Origin: Paenibacillus_E sp040812395
Lineage (GTDB): Bacteria; Bacillota; Bacilli; Paenibacillales; NBRC-103111
NCBI RefSeq assembly: GCF_040812395.1
Contig: NZ_JBFNXH010000020.1
Coordinates: 12,825 to 76,824, forward strand
DNA length: 64,000 nt
Direction of reading: 5' to 3'
Position 1 is the stretch's first letter. Every line of letters starts with the position of its first letter. Made by a program: the position numbers and the translations under genes. The notes beneath the pieces are model-generated. The model was not told the origin of the DNA, did no database searches, and was given only the letters and a program-made list of their open reading frames with translations. Positions 24,728 to 33,927 of this stretch are shown piece after piece.

Positions 24728-26266
24728 ATGTCCAGACCCAAACCGGTAGCACTCATCATTCTCGATGGCTTCGGACTGCGCTCGGAAGAGCAGGGAAATG
24801 CGGTTGCTCATGCGAAAAAACCAAACTACGACCGTTATTGGTCGACCTATCCACATACAACCTTGACTGCTTGCGGCGAGGCCGTAGGTTTGCCGGAAGG
24901 CCAGATGGGGAACTCTGAAGTAGGACACTTGAACATCGGTGCAGGCCGCACTGTGTATCAAGATTTGACTCGGATTTCGAAATCGATTCGTGACGGCGAA
25001 TTTTACGACAACGAAACGTTGGTAGGCGCTGTACGTCATGCCAAAGAGAATGGCAAGAAGCTTCATCTGTACGGCTTGCTGTCCGATGGCGGCGTACACA
25101 GCCACATTCAGCATTTATTCGCGCTTCTTGATTTGGCGAAAAAGGAGCAGCTCGACGATGTGTACATCCACGCGTTCCTGGATGGCCGCGACGTAGCGCC
25201 TGATTCCGCGAGAAGTTACATGGAAAGCTTGCTGAACAAGATCTCGGAAGTCGGCGTAGGCAAGATTGCGACCGTTCAAGGCCGCTACTACGCAATGGAT
25301 CGCGACAAGCGCTGGGAGCGTACGGAGAAATCCTACCGCGCCATGGTGTATGGCGATGGCCCATCCTACTCCGATCCAATGAAAGCGATCATTGAATCCT
25401 ACGAGAAATCTGTTTTTGACGAATTTGTCATGCCAACGGTTATCGTCGGTGAAGATGGAAAACCTGTAGGACTTGTAGAGTCAGGCGACGCGATGGTATT
25501 TTTCAACTTCCGTCCTGACCGTGCGATCCAGCTTTCTCAAGTATTCACGAACGAAGATTTCCAAGGTTTCGATCGTGGGGACAAAGCTCCGAAAAACCTC
25601 TACTACGTTTGTCTGACGTTGTTCAGTGAATCCGTAGACGGTTTCGTAGCGTATAAACCTAAAAACCTTGATAACACGCTCGGTGAAGTGCTTGCTCAGA
25701 ACAATCTGAAGCAGCTTCGCGCAGCCGAGACAGAGAAATATCCGCACGTAACCTTCTTCTTCAGCGGTGGTCGTGATAAGGAATTACCTGGTGAAACCCG
25801 TCTGCTCATTCCTTCACCGAAGGTTGCTACTTATGACTTGAAGCCTGAGATGAGCGCTTACGAGCTAGCGGATGCCGTTGTACAGGAAATTGAAGCGGAG
25901 CGTCAAGATGTGATCATTTTGAACTTTGCGAATCCAGACATGGTCGGTCACTCCGGACTTCTGGAGCCAACCGTTAAAGCAATCGAGGCAACAGACGAGT
26001 GCTTAGGCAAAGTTGTGGATGCTATCATCGCCAAAGGCGGCGTGGTCTGCATTACAGCGGATCATGGCAATGCGGACGTTGTTACGAATCCGGATGGGAC
26101 ACGCAACACGGCGCATACGACGAATCCTGTGCCTTTCATTGTGACGGACAAATCTGTTACACTAAGAGATGGCGGAATTTTGGCAGATATTGCCCCGACA
26201 ATGCTAGACTTCTTGGAAGTACAGCAACCGGAGCAAATGACCGGAGCCACGATCCTTAAACGATAA
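24728..26266 (+). CDS. gpmI: 2,3-bisphosphoglycerate-independent phosphoglycerate mutase GpmI
   Basis: Manganese-dependent mutase converting 3-phosphoglycerate to 2-phosphoglycerate. The 512-residue length is normal. The phospho-acceptor Ser63 is in GNSEVGHLNIGAGR; metal ligands lie in LIILDGFG, in NFANPDMVGHSG and in ITADHGNAD. Mn dependence makes this class pH-sensitive during sporulation in Bacillales (family knowledge). It starts one base after tpiA. Confidence 0.97.
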   Translation: MSRPKPVALIILDGFGLRSEEQGNAVAHAKKPNYDRYWSTYPHTTLTACGEAVGLPEGQMGNSEVGHLNIGAGRTVYQDLTRISKSIRDGEFYDNETLVGAVRHAKENGKKLHLYGLLSDGGVHSHIQHLFALLDLAKKEQLDDVYIHAFLDGRDVAPDSARSYMESLLNKISEVGVGKIATVQGRYYAMDRDKRWERTEKSYRAMVYGDGPSYSDPMKAIIESYEKSVFDEFVMPTVIVGEDGKPVGLVESGDAMVFFNFRPDRAIQLSQVFTNEDFQGFDRGDKAPKNLYYVCLTLFSESVDGFVAYKPKNLDNTLGEVLAQNNLKQLRAAETEKYPHVTFFFSGGRDKELPGETRLLIPSPKVATYDLKPEMSAYELADAVVQEIEAERQDVIILNFANPDMVGHSGLLEPTVKAIEATDECLGKVVDAIIAKGGVVCITADHGNADVVTNPDGTRNTAHTTNPVPFIVTDKSVTLRDGGILADIAPTMLDFLEVQQPEQMTGATILKR

Positions 26267-26317
26267 TCCTCATAAGGATATTCGAACCACATATTATAAA
26301 AGGAGTGTTTTCTAACA

Positions 26318-27610
26318 ATGACTATTATTTCTGATGTTTACGCACGCGAAGTTCTAGACTCCCGCGGTAACCCGACTGTAGAGGTAGAAGTATACCTGGA
26401 ATCCGGCGCTTTCGGCCGTGCAATCGTCCCTTCAGGCGCTTCCACAGGCGCATACGAAGCTGTTGAGCTTCGTGATGGTGACAAAGGCCGTTACCTTGGC
26501 AAAGGCGTTCTGAAAGCCGTTGACAACGTGAACGAAATTATCGCTCCAGAAATCATTGGATTAGACGCTCTTGATCAAGTCGGCATCGACAACAAAATGA
26601 TCGAGCTTGACGGTACGCCTAACAAAGCAAAATTAGGCGCTAACGCTATTCTTGCTGTATCCATGGCTGTTGCTCGTGCAGCGGCTGACGCATTGGATGT
26701 TCCTTTGTATGTATACCTGGGCGGATTCAACGCGAAAACTCTTCCAGTTCCAATGATGAACATCATTAACGGCGGCGCGCATGCGGACAACAACGTTGAC
26801 GTTCAAGAGTTCATGGTTCTGCCAGTTGGAGCACCTACGTTTAAAGAAGCTCTTCGCATTGGCGCAGAAATCTTCCACAGCTTGAAATCCGTTCTGAAAG
26901 ATAAAGGCTTGAACACAGCAGTTGGCGACGAAGGCGGATTCGCTCCTAACTTCACATCCAACGAAGAAGCCATCACTACCATCCTTACAGCTATCGAAAA
27001 AGCCGGTTACAAACCAGGTGTTGACGTATTCTTGGGTATGGACGTTGCTTCCACAGAATTCTTCAAAGATGGCAAATACGTGTTGGAAGGCGAAGGCAAA
27101 TCCTTCACATCCGCTGAGTGGGTTGACTTCCTTGCTGCATGGGTTGATAAATACCCAATCATCACAGTGGAAGACGGCTGTTCCGAAGACGATTGGGAAG
27201 GTTGGAAATTGCTTACTGAGAAATTGGGCAGCAAAGTTCAACTGGTTGGTGACGATTTGTTCGTTACGAACACAGAGCGTCTTTCCACAGGTATCGAGCA
27301 AAACATCGGTAACTCCATCTTGGTTAAAGTGAACCAAATTGGTACACTGACTGAAACTTTCGATGCAATTGAAATGGCTAAACGCGCTGGTTACACAGCG
27401 GTTATTTCCCACCGTTCCGGTGAGAGCGAAGACAGCACAATCGCTGACATCGCTGTTGCTACGAATGCTGGTCAAATCAAAACAGGTGCTCCATCCCGTA
27501 CAGACCGCGTAGCGAAGTACAACCAATTGCTTCGCATCGAAGACGAGCTTCACTCTGTAGCTCAATACGCTGGTAAAAAAGCGTTCTACAACTTGAGAAA
27601 CTTCAAGTAA
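26318..27610 (+). CDS. eno: Enolase Eno
   Basis: Dehydrates 2-phosphoglycerate to phosphoenolpyruvate. The 430-residue length is normal. Motifs include REVLDSRGNPTVEVEV, PSGASTGAYEAVE, the general acid loop VGDEGGFAPN, the signature ILVKVNQIGTLTET and SHRSGESED. It is the last gene of the operon; AAAGGAGTG precedes the ATG. Codon bias is strong, as in gapA. Confidence 0.97.
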   Translation: MTIISDVYAREVLDSRGNPTVEVEVYLESGAFGRAIVPSGASTGAYEAVELRDGDKGRYLGKGVLKAVDNVNEIIAPEIIGLDALDQVGIDNKMIELDGTPNKAKLGANAILAVSMAVARAAADALDVPLYVYLGGFNAKTLPVPMMNIINGGAHADNNVDVQEFMVLPVGAPTFKEALRIGAEIFHSLKSVLKDKGLNTAVGDEGGFAPNFTSNEEAITTILTAIEKAGYKPGVDVFLGMDVASTEFFKDGKYVLEGEGKSFTSAEWVDFLAAWVDKYPIITVEDGCSEDDWEGWKLLTEKLGSKVQLVGDDLFVTNTERLSTGIEQNIGNSILVKVNQIGTLTETFDAIEMAKRAGYTAVISHRSGESEDSTIADIAVATNAGQIKTGAPSRTDRVAKYNQLLRIEDELHSVAQYAGKKAFYNLRNFK

Positions 27611-27695
27611 GCTTCTGCACGACATAGGGATCTTTGGACGGAGTTCAAAGTCTCTCCGATAAATTAAATACACGACCGAGAGGGGATTCGCGGCT

Positions 27696-28412
27696 ATGAG
27701 CAACTGGTTGAAAACTATTTTATTTATAATAGGTTCAGCTGTGCTTACTCACATGCCGCTGATCCCCTCCTCATTTTTCCGGAATCTCGATACGATGGTT
27801 CATGAGTTTGGTCATGCCGTTATGACGCTGGCACTATCGGGTAAAGTGATGTATATCGAGCTCTACGCTAACCATAGTGGCGTGACTTACTCATCCATGG
27901 CGAAGTCTTGGGCGATTCTGCCTGTATCTTTAGCGGGTTATTTCACAGCATCCTCATTCGCTTGGTTCCTCTTCTCGGCCTATGCCAGAGGACAGCAGAG
28001 AATCGGACTTCAGGTTATGACGGTATTAGCCGTTCTTTCCCTTATACTTTTCGTACGCAATATGTTCGGCGTGACTTGGCTTATCGGATTTATTGTCTTG
28101 ACGATTATTGTGCTGGCTCTGACCCCGAAATGGTTGCGTGACTTTTATTATCTGCTGATTGCGTTCATCTGCTTGGAAGAATCCGTATTCGGACCATTTT
28201 CTTTGATGATATATGCGATACAAAGCTCCCGCAGCGCGGGGGACGCAACGAATCTGGCACTGCAAACCGGCGTTCCTGCAATTGTGTGGGCGGCTATTTT
28301 CACGTTGTTCGCGTTATGGTGCGCTAAGCAGGCCGTTCAAGCTTTTCTGGGGCGGAAGAAGGGGGCAAGAGCTTCCAAGTCTCAAACGCCAGCTTCCTCT
28401 TATCGGGAGTAG
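27696..28412 (+). CDS. M50-like membrane metallopeptidase family protein
   Basis: Integral membrane protein of 238 residues with about six hydrophobic segments. The HExxH zinc motif is MVHEFGH at residues 35-40, following a first transmembrane helix, as in M50B-like proteins. A second zinc-ligand motif (NxxPxxxxDG) typical of full site-2 proteases is not obvious, so activity is uncertain. The C terminus is basic and Ser-rich. GAGAGGGG precedes the ATG. Substrate is unknown. Confidence 0.72.
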   Translation: MSNWLKTILFIIGSAVLTHMPLIPSSFFRNLDTMVHEFGHAVMTLALSGKVMYIELYANHSGVTYSSMAKSWAILPVSLAGYFTASSFAWFLFSAYARGQQRIGLQVMTVLAVLSLILFVRNMFGVTWLIGFIVLTIIVLALTPKWLRDFYYLLIAFICLEESVFGPFSLMIYAIQSSRSAGDATNLALQTGVPAIVWAAIFTLFALWCAKQAVQAFLGRKKGARASKSQTPASSYRE

Positions 28413-28499
28413 CAGGAGTTATCTTGTTTTTTGGGACAAACTGTGTTAAAATACTCATGCTAGTTGTATAGGCAAAGTTCAGGCAATTGGGGTGCTCAC

Positions 28500-28736
28500 A
28501 TGGTAATCTTTATGAAAATTTTGTTGATCATAGCTTCGCTCGGATTGATTGCGATTGTACTGCTGCAAAAAGGTAAAAGCGCAGGCTTGTCCGGTGCGAT
28601 TTCTGGCGGTGCTGAACATCTATTCGGTAAGCAAAAAGCGCGCGGTTTGGAATTATTGCTGTCCCGTGCAACAATGGGGCTTGCTGCTGCATTTTTCATT
28701 CTTTCAATTGTCGTAGCATACGTAGTGAAGGGCTAA
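28500..28736 (+). CDS. secG: Preprotein translocase subunit SecG
   Basis: Small protein of 78 residues with two transmembrane helices (about 1-20 and 54-76) separated by the conserved cytoplasmic loop QKGKSAGLSGAISGGAEHLFGKQKARG. It is part of the SecYEG channel. The ATG at 28500 follows GGGGTGCTCAC; an in-frame start further upstream lacks support. It is first in the secG-est-rnr-smpB-ssrA order typical of Firmicutes. Confidence 0.94.
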   Translation: MVIFMKILLIIASLGLIAIVLLQKGKSAGLSGAISGGAEHLFGKQKARGLELLLSRATMGLAAAFFILSIVVAYVVKG

Positions 28737-28753
28737 CACACATAAAACGATAG

Positions 28754-28784
28754 CAGCAGGGGAACTATACTCCTGCTGTTTTTT
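28754..28784 (+). terminator. Rho-independent terminator of secG
   Basis: CAGCAGG at 28754-28760 pairs with CCTGCTG at 28772-28778, followed by six T. Confidence 0.85.
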
Positions 28785-28868
28785 CATTTTATACAGCCAT
28801 TCACGTGGTTGGTAACTGACATTGCTTCGCGCATGTTACAGTTGCAGCCTAGGTAGGAGATGGACGCC

Positions 28869-29672
28869 ATGGAAAAGAGAGTATATAAGTCGACAGACCC
28901 TTTCTTTTGGCAAGGCAGCGGAACGAACCGTGAGATGGGCATTCTGATGGTTCATGGATTCACAGGCTCGCCTTCGGAATTCAGACGAATTGGATATGAA
29001 TTGCAGGATGAAGGATATACCGTTAATGCGGTAAGACTCCCCGGACATGGGACAACCCCTGAAGAAATGATACGAACCGGATGGACGGATTGGTATGGGC
29101 ATGTGCTGGAGAGCCACGACTCGCTTGCCGCGGTGTGCAAAAGCGTCGTTGTTATGGGACACTCGATGGGCGGTCTTTTAGCCTTGAAGTTAGCGGTGGA
29201 ACGTCATGTTACTGGCGTCATATCGCTCGCTACGCCAATATTTCTGGCAACGAGAAAGATCGTGCTGGCGTCGTTGCTGCAGCATTTTATCGAGTATTTG
29301 GAAAAGAAACCCAAACAAATCCCCACTTTGTTAGATGAGTCATGTGCTTATACCAAAACGCCGATTCGCTGTGTCGTTAGTTTGCGTAAACTATTAAAGC
29401 AAGTGAAAAGTCTTCTGCCTCAAGTAGAGGCTCCAATTTGGATCGGACAAGGAACGAGGGACGCCGTTGTACGGCAGGAAAGTGCTGCATTTCTACATCA
29501 ACAGACTCGGTCCGAAGTGAAAGAAATTCATTATTATCCGCAGTCGTCGCATGGGCTGCTGCTGGATCACGAGAGAGAGCAAATCTACGCGGATATTTCG
29601 TTGTTTATCCAGTCCCTTAAGGTGGAAGACTATCGGATAAGGGAATCGGCAACAGCGGCGGATAGAAGCTAG
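28869..29672 (+). CDS. est: Alpha/beta-hydrolase carboxylesterase
   Basis: Cytosolic monoacylglycerol-lipase/carboxylesterase-type enzyme of 267 residues. The oxyanion region is LMVHGFTGSPSE, the nucleophile Ser99 is in GHSMGG (97-102), the acid lies in GTRDAVV, and the catalytic His in SSHGLLLD. The closest known type is the Est30 carboxylesterase encoded beside rnr in Geobacillus and Bacillus. The ATG at 28869 is chosen over one at 28860 because TAGGAG sits 9 bases before it and abuts the earlier ATG. Confidence 0.9.
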   Translation: MEKRVYKSTDPFFWQGSGTNREMGILMVHGFTGSPSEFRRIGYELQDEGYTVNAVRLPGHGTTPEEMIRTGWTDWYGHVLESHDSLAAVCKSVVVMGHSMGGLLALKLAVERHVTGVISLATPIFLATRKIVLASLLQHFIEYLEKKPKQIPTLLDESCAYTKTPIRCVVSLRKLLKQVKSLLPQVEAPIWIGQGTRDAVVRQESAAFLHQQTRSEVKEIHYYPQSSHGLLLDHEREQIYADISLFIQSLKVEDYRIRESATAADRS

Positions 29673-29702
29673 GCTCAACAACAACAAGAAGGTGAAGATT
29701 GG

Positions 29703-32561
29703 ATGACAACAACGAAAGAAGTACTAAATTTTATGCAAGAAACGGCTTATAAGCCGATGACGTACCAGGAGCTTGAAAAGCATTTTAATATTGGGAATGC
29801 GATGGATTTCAAAGATTTCCTGAAAATATTGAATGGCTTGGAGCAGGAAGGTCTTATTCTGCGCACACGCAACGATCGCTACGGCGTGCCGGAGCGGATG
29901 AACTTACTGCGAGGCAAGCTGCAGGCGCATGCCAAAGGGTTCGGGTTTCTGATTCCTGATGATCGAGAGCACCCGGATGTGTATATTAATGCGAATGATA
30001 TGAATACGGCGATGAACGGAGATATCATTCTCGTAAGGATTACCTCCAAGAGCCAGGGCGGCGGCCGGATGGAAGGCGAGGTTGTGCGGGTTGTTACCCG
30101 AGCCAATACACAGATTGTTGGTATTTTCCAAAGCCAGGAAACCTATGCGTTCGTGATCCCGGATGATAAGCGGGTTTCGCGGGATATTTTCATTCCTCAG
30201 CATGCTTTCATGGGTGCGGTGACGGGTCAGAAAGTCGTGGTCAAGCTCGTTAACTATCCAGAAGGGCGTGCGGCTGCGGAAGGGGAAGTCATTGAAATCT
30301 TGGGCCATAAGGATGACCCAGGCGTTGATATTTTAGCGATTGTACGTAAATTCCAGCTGCCGGAAGCATTCCAGGAGGAAGTTGTGCTGGAGGCGGAAGC
30401 GGCTCCTGATTCCATCACAGAGGATGAGATCAAGGATCAGGGACGACGGGATCTCAGGGATAAAAGAATTGTCACCATCGATGGTGAGGATGCTAAGGAC
30501 TTGGATGATGCGGTCAATGTAGAGCTGCTAGAGAATGGCAACTATGTGCTGGGCGTTCATATTGCCGATGTGAGCTACTATGTGCGGGAAGGCTCTGCGT
30601 TAGATCAGGAAGCGTATAACCGCGGCTGCTCGGTTTATTTGACGGATCGTGTGATTCCTATGTTGCCACACCGCCTTTCGAACGGGATCTGTTCGTTGAA
30701 TCCGCGTGTGGATCGGCTGACAATGTCCTGCGAGATGGAATTTGATGAGCAATTGAATGTGGTCAGGCATGATATATTTACAAGTGTGATTCGGACTAGC
30801 GAGCGGATGACGTACACGAATGTGCGAAAGCTGTTGACAGGCGAAGCGGAGCCGGAGCTTGTGGAACGGTATGCCTATTTGATGGACGACTTTAAGATGA
30901 TGGAAGACTTGTCTAAACGGCTGCGCGGCAGACGGATGAAGCGGGGAGCGATTGATTTTGACTTTGAGGAGTCCAAAATTATTGTCGATCCTGAAGGCAA
31001 GGCTACGGACATTGTAAAAAGAGAGCGTTCAGTCGCTGAAATGATGATCGAAGAGTTCATGCTAGCTGCGAATGAAACCGTTGCCGAGCATTTCCATTGG
31101 ATGAAGGTTCCGTTCCTGTACCGGATCCATGAGGACCCCGATGCCGAGAAGCTGATGCATTTCATGGAGTTCATTACGAATTTCGGATATACGGTGCGTG
31201 GAAAAGGGAACACGGTTCATCCTCGTGCTTTGCAAACCTTATTGGAAGAAATTAAGGGGACGCCAGAAGAAACGGTCGTCAGCAAAGTGATGCTTCGTTC
31301 GATGAAGCAGGCTCGTTACGATGCGCAAAGCTTGGGCCATTTTGGACTGGCGGCTGAATTCTATTCTCACTTTACGTCACCGATCAGACGTTATCCGGAT
31401 TTGATCATTCACCGCGTCATTCGCGAAGTGCTGGAAAGCGGCTCGTTGACGGATAAGCGTACAGAATATCTTGCGTCGCGGATGGATGATATTGCACGTC
31501 AATCTTCGGAGCGTGAACGTGTTGCGGTTGACGCAGAGCGTGAGACTGAAGCTCTGAAGAAGGCCGAGTATATGCTAGATAAAGTCGGCGAGGAATTTGA
31601 AGGCATCATATCCAGCGTAACGAACTTTGGTATTTTCGTGGAGCTGGATAATACGGTTGAGGGCTTGATCCGCCTTAGCGATCTAACCGATGACTATTAC
31701 CACTATCACGAGATGCAGCATGCTTTAATTGGCGAGCGTACGTCCAAAATATATCGCATTGGTGATGAAGCCAAAGTTCGCGTTGCCCGTGTAAATATGG
31801 ATGAGCGTACGATTGATTTTGAAATGGTTGATATGAAGGCGCGCAGCAGCAAACCGAACTTTGCAAGAAAAGGGAATATGCAAGGGTTCAAAGGCACAGG
31901 CGGTGGAGATCGCGGTCGTAATGGCGGTGCCAGTCGTGGCGGAAAAGCCGGCGGATCCGGCAAACCCGGTAAGGGTGGCTTTGGCGGTAAAGGGAAGGCT
32001 GGCGGCAAAACCGGTGGCGGGAACGGCGCAAGCAGTGGCAGAGGCAATAGTGCTGCGAGGGCAACTGAAGAGCGTGGGAAGGGCAGAGGCGGCAGTGCTT
32101 CGAGAACAGCGGAAGAGAGAGGGCGGTTCAAAGGCGACAATCTGAGCGCTCGATTGGAGGCTGTCGGTGCTGGGCGGACCGAAGGCAGGAGCTCGAACGC
32201 TGACGCAGATGGCGCTGGCCAAGAAAGCGGTAAAAAAGGAAGTCGCAGAGGTGGTCGTGGCGAAGGCGGCGGCGCCGCAGGCCAAAACGGAGGCTTCGGC
32301 GCGAGAGGCGGGCGTAAGCGTGGCAAGGGCGGCGGAGGTGCCGCAGGCCAAAGCGGGGGCTTCGGTGCAAGAGCCGATGGTGGAAACTCGGCAGGTCAAA
32401 GCGAAGGCTTTGGTGCGAGAACTGGAGGCAAGCGTGGCGAAGGCGGATCGCCTGCTGCGGGTGGCAGTGATTGGGCGAGCGGCGTGAACGCGCTCGCCAA
32501 GGGCGGTCGCCGTCGGAGCGATGACGGCGGAAGTGGCGGCAGCAAGAAGCGGCGGACTTAG
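29703..32561 (+). CDS. rnr: Ribonuclease R with long Gly/Arg-rich C-terminal tail
   Basis: 3'-5' exoribonuclease of 952 residues acting on structured RNA and, with tmRNA-SmpB, on non-stop messages. Order of domains: N-terminal winged helix (about 1-70), cold-shock domains (about 75-235), the RNB catalytic domain (about 260-590; DGEDAKDLDDAVNVE carries the metal-binding acids), and an S1 domain (about 640-720). The last 220 or so residues are low-complexity Gly/Arg/Ser/Lys with recurring GGFGAR blocks, much longer than the basic tail of B. subtilis RNase R. The stop lies inside a strong hairpin. Confidence 0.93.
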   Translation: MTTTKEVLNFMQETAYKPMTYQELEKHFNIGNAMDFKDFLKILNGLEQEGLILRTRNDRYGVPERMNLLRGKLQAHAKGFGFLIPDDREHPDVYINANDMNTAMNGDIILVRITSKSQGGGRMEGEVVRVVTRANTQIVGIFQSQETYAFVIPDDKRVSRDIFIPQHAFMGAVTGQKVVVKLVNYPEGRAAAEGEVIEILGHKDDPGVDILAIVRKFQLPEAFQEEVVLEAEAAPDSITEDEIKDQGRRDLRDKRIVTIDGEDAKDLDDAVNVELLENGNYVLGVHIADVSYYVREGSALDQEAYNRGCSVYLTDRVIPMLPHRLSNGICSLNPRVDRLTMSCEMEFDEQLNVVRHDIFTSVIRTSERMTYTNVRKLLTGEAEPELVERYAYLMDDFKMMEDLSKRLRGRRMKRGAIDFDFEESKIIVDPEGKATDIVKRERSVAEMMIEEFMLAANETVAEHFHWMKVPFLYRIHEDPDAEKLMHFMEFITNFGYTVRGKGNTVHPRALQTLLEEIKGTPEETVVSKVMLRSMKQARYDAQSLGHFGLAAEFYSHFTSPIRRYPDLIIHRVIREVLESGSLTDKRTEYLASRMDDIARQSSERERVAVDAERETEALKKAEYMLDKVGEEFEGIISSVTNFGIFVELDNTVEGLIRLSDLTDDYYHYHEMQHALIGERTSKIYRIGDEAKVRVARVNMDERTIDFEMVDMKARSSKPNFARKGNMQGFKGTGGGDRGRNGGASRGGKAGGSGKPGKGGFGGKGKAGGKTGGGNGASSGRGNSAARATEERGKGRGGSASRTAEERGRFKGDNLSARLEAVGAGRTEGRSSNADADGAGQESGKKGSRRGGRGEGGGAAGQNGGFGARGGRKRGKGGGGAAGQSGGFGARADGGNSAGQSEGFGARTGGKRGEGGSPAAGGSDWASGVNALAKGGRRRSDDGGSGGSKKRRT

Positions 32562-32575
32562 TCGCCGCTTCTTGC
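32542..32575 (+). terminator. Hairpin overlapping the rnr stop codon
   Basis: GCAAGAAGCGGCG at 32542-32554 pairs perfectly with CGCCGCTTCTTGC at 32563-32575; the 8-base loop contains the TAG stop. There is no T run, so it may stabilise the 3' end or cause partial termination before smpB. Confidence 0.55.
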
Positions 32576-32656
32576 ATTTCCGCCACGAACTTGCTACAAT
32601 AGGTTGCACATTGTAGCTAGATTTACCAGCACGCACGTGCGGGAGGAGGATCTCAC

Positions 32657-33139
32657 GTGGCAACGAAAAAGGCCGACGGCAAAGTGCTCGCCCAGAACAA
32701 GAAGGCGTCGCATGACTACTTTATTGAAGAAACGTATGAGTGCGGAATTGTCCTGACCGGCACGGAGATCAAATCCTTGCGAGCGGGCAGGGCGAATCTG
32801 GGCGATAGCTTTTCCACCATTCGTAACGGGGAGGCTTTTGTGCATAATATGCATATTAGTCCGTTCGAGCAAGGAAATCGCAGCAACCCGACCGATCCTA
32901 CAAGAGCGCGCAAACTGCTTTTGAAAAAGGTACAGATCGCTAAAATGTTAGGGCAAGCCAAACAAGAAGGATACACGCTAGTTCCTTTGAAAGTGTATAT
33001 TCGTAATGGCTACGCTAAATTATTGCTTGGTATAGGTAAAGGGAAGAAGCAATACGACAAACGTGAAACCGCCGCGAAGCGGGATGCACAGCGCGATATT
33101 CAGCGTGCTTTGCGCGAGAAGCAGAAGGTCGCCAGATAA
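32657..33139 (+). CDS. smpB: SsrA-binding protein SmpB
   Basis: Binds tmRNA and delivers it to stalled ribosomes. The protein has 160 residues, starting with GTG (GGAGGAGGATCTCAC precedes). The conserved ASHDYFIEETYECGIVLTGTEIKSLRAG core and the basic C-terminal tail (KGKKQYDKRETAAKRDAQRD) that mimics mRNA in the A site are present. Its gene lies directly before ssrA, its RNA partner. An extended -10 sequence TGCTACAAT lies near 32590. Confidence 0.96.
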   Translation: MATKKADGKVLAQNKKASHDYFIEETYECGIVLTGTEIKSLRAGRANLGDSFSTIRNGEAFVHNMHISPFEQGNRSNPTDPTRARKLLLKKVQIAKMLGQAKQEGYTLVPLKVYIRNGYAKLLLGIGKGKKQYDKRETAAKRDAQRDIQRALREKQKVAR

Positions 33140-33190
33140 ACGAAGTGGCAGATCTGGTAGGCAGCCCCTAAGCTTCCATGAACATAGTCG

Positions 33191-33218
33191 TTCACTTTTC
33201 ATGCACCTGTGGTATACT
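33191..33218 (+). promoter_or_regulatory. Promoter of ssrA
   Basis: TTCACT at 33191-33196, 16-base spacer, then TATACT at 33213-33218 with an upstream TG (TGGTATACT). The precursor would carry about 90 bases of 5' leader removed during maturation. Confidence 0.55.
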
Positions 33219-33317
33219 AATTTAGCAGCAACGAATAAGCAACTGATTAGCTCGATCCTTGATCTAAGTAATGCCTTTTATCTTCCTTCGTCTTACAGAC
33301 GGAGTTGAAGACAATTC

Positions 33318-33680
33318 GGGGGTGTTTTTGGATTCGACGGGGATAGTTCGAGCGCGGGTTGCGGGTAGTGGGGACGCGTCCACTATAACAACGCTAAAGC
33401 CTATTAAATGGCAAAACACAAAACAACTACGCTTTAGCAGCTTAATAACCTGTTAGCGTGCTCCTCCTCAGCATCGCCCATGTGACTGGGATAGGGGCTC
33501 AACTATAGTGGGATACGACGTTTGGTCTCCGCCTGGGGTCGAACGTAGGAAGACAATCAGGCTGACCCAACGCATAGCCGGTTACGGGGCGATGCTCGGG
33601 TGACATCAAAACTGTGACTACACCCGTAGATGCCTGTGTGGCGATATTTTCGGACAGGGGTTCGACTCCCCTCACCTCCA
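33318..33680 (+). ncRNA. ssrA: Transfer-messenger RNA (tmRNA)
   Basis: Tags proteins on stalled ribosomes. The tRNA-like ends pair: GGGGGUG at 33318-33324 with CACCUCC at 33673-33679, plus discriminator A at 33680; CCA is not encoded. The 5' part has GGATTCGAC and the 3' part the T arm GGGGTTCGACTCCCC. The tag frame at 33410-33445 reads GKTQNNYALAA followed by TAA. Acceptor pairs fit with one G-U. The 3' end is one of two copies of a 28-bp repeat, and the gene body appears intact after island insertion because the repeat restores it. Confidence 0.95.
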
Positions 33681-33681
33681 T
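33654..33681. other. Left attachment repeat of the ssrA island (attL)
   Basis: The 28 bases at 33654-33681, covering the tmRNA T arm and 3' end, recur exactly at 50623-50650. Integration at the 3' end of ssrA is a well-known target for tyrosine-recombinase islands. No recombinase gene was found between the copies. Confidence 0.85.
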
Positions 33682-33686
33682 ATGCT

Positions 33687-33710
33687 AAAGAGGGTGTCCC
33701 ATAAGTCATT
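33687..33710. other. Sequence resembling an IS terminus
   Basis: AAAGAGGGTGTCCCATAAGT begins at 33687. It matches in 17 of 20 positions the sequence AAAGAGGCTGTCTCAAAAGT at 63938-63957, and both look like ends of DDE-type insertion sequences. No transposase is attached. Confidence 0.35.
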
Positions 33711-33712
33711 AA

Positions 33713-33806
33713 TGTAAAATCAGTCATAATTCTGCCGCATTGGTAAGGATATGCATGATTGAAGGTCCGGCGAAAATATGCATGATTGTAAACGAAAAGG
33801 ATTGCC
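33713..33806. repeat. Left copy of a 95-bp imperfect repeat
   Basis: This stretch is closely similar to 50681-50775, both lying just 3' of the two 28-bp tmRNA-end copies. Within each, ATGCATGATTG occurs twice about 26 bases apart. The repeat extends the duplicated zone well beyond the attachment core. Confidence 0.75.
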
Positions 33807-33823
33807 CCGCGGCAATCTTTTTT
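33800..33823 (+). terminator. Terminator now serving ssrA
   Basis: GATTGCC and GGCAATC flank CCGC, followed by six T. The equivalent position in the right-hand repeat copy has lost its stem. Confidence 0.8.
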
Positions 33824-33927
33824 GTTTATTGATCCAGGATTGTTAGACTTTGCAGGTGTAGAGCATATTCATTCCAAAATTTTATGTAATGTTTATTTGT
33901 AAGCTATAATTGGAGTTGACGAACTTA

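Noticed and set aside
26633..27703. 356-codon open frame antisense to eno
   Set aside because: Arises from the strong codon bias of eno; no ribosome site and no recognisable motif.
31725..32663. Long Ala/Ser/Thr-rich frames antisense to the rnr tail
   Set aside because: Low-complexity mirror of the Gly/Arg repeat; not a gene.
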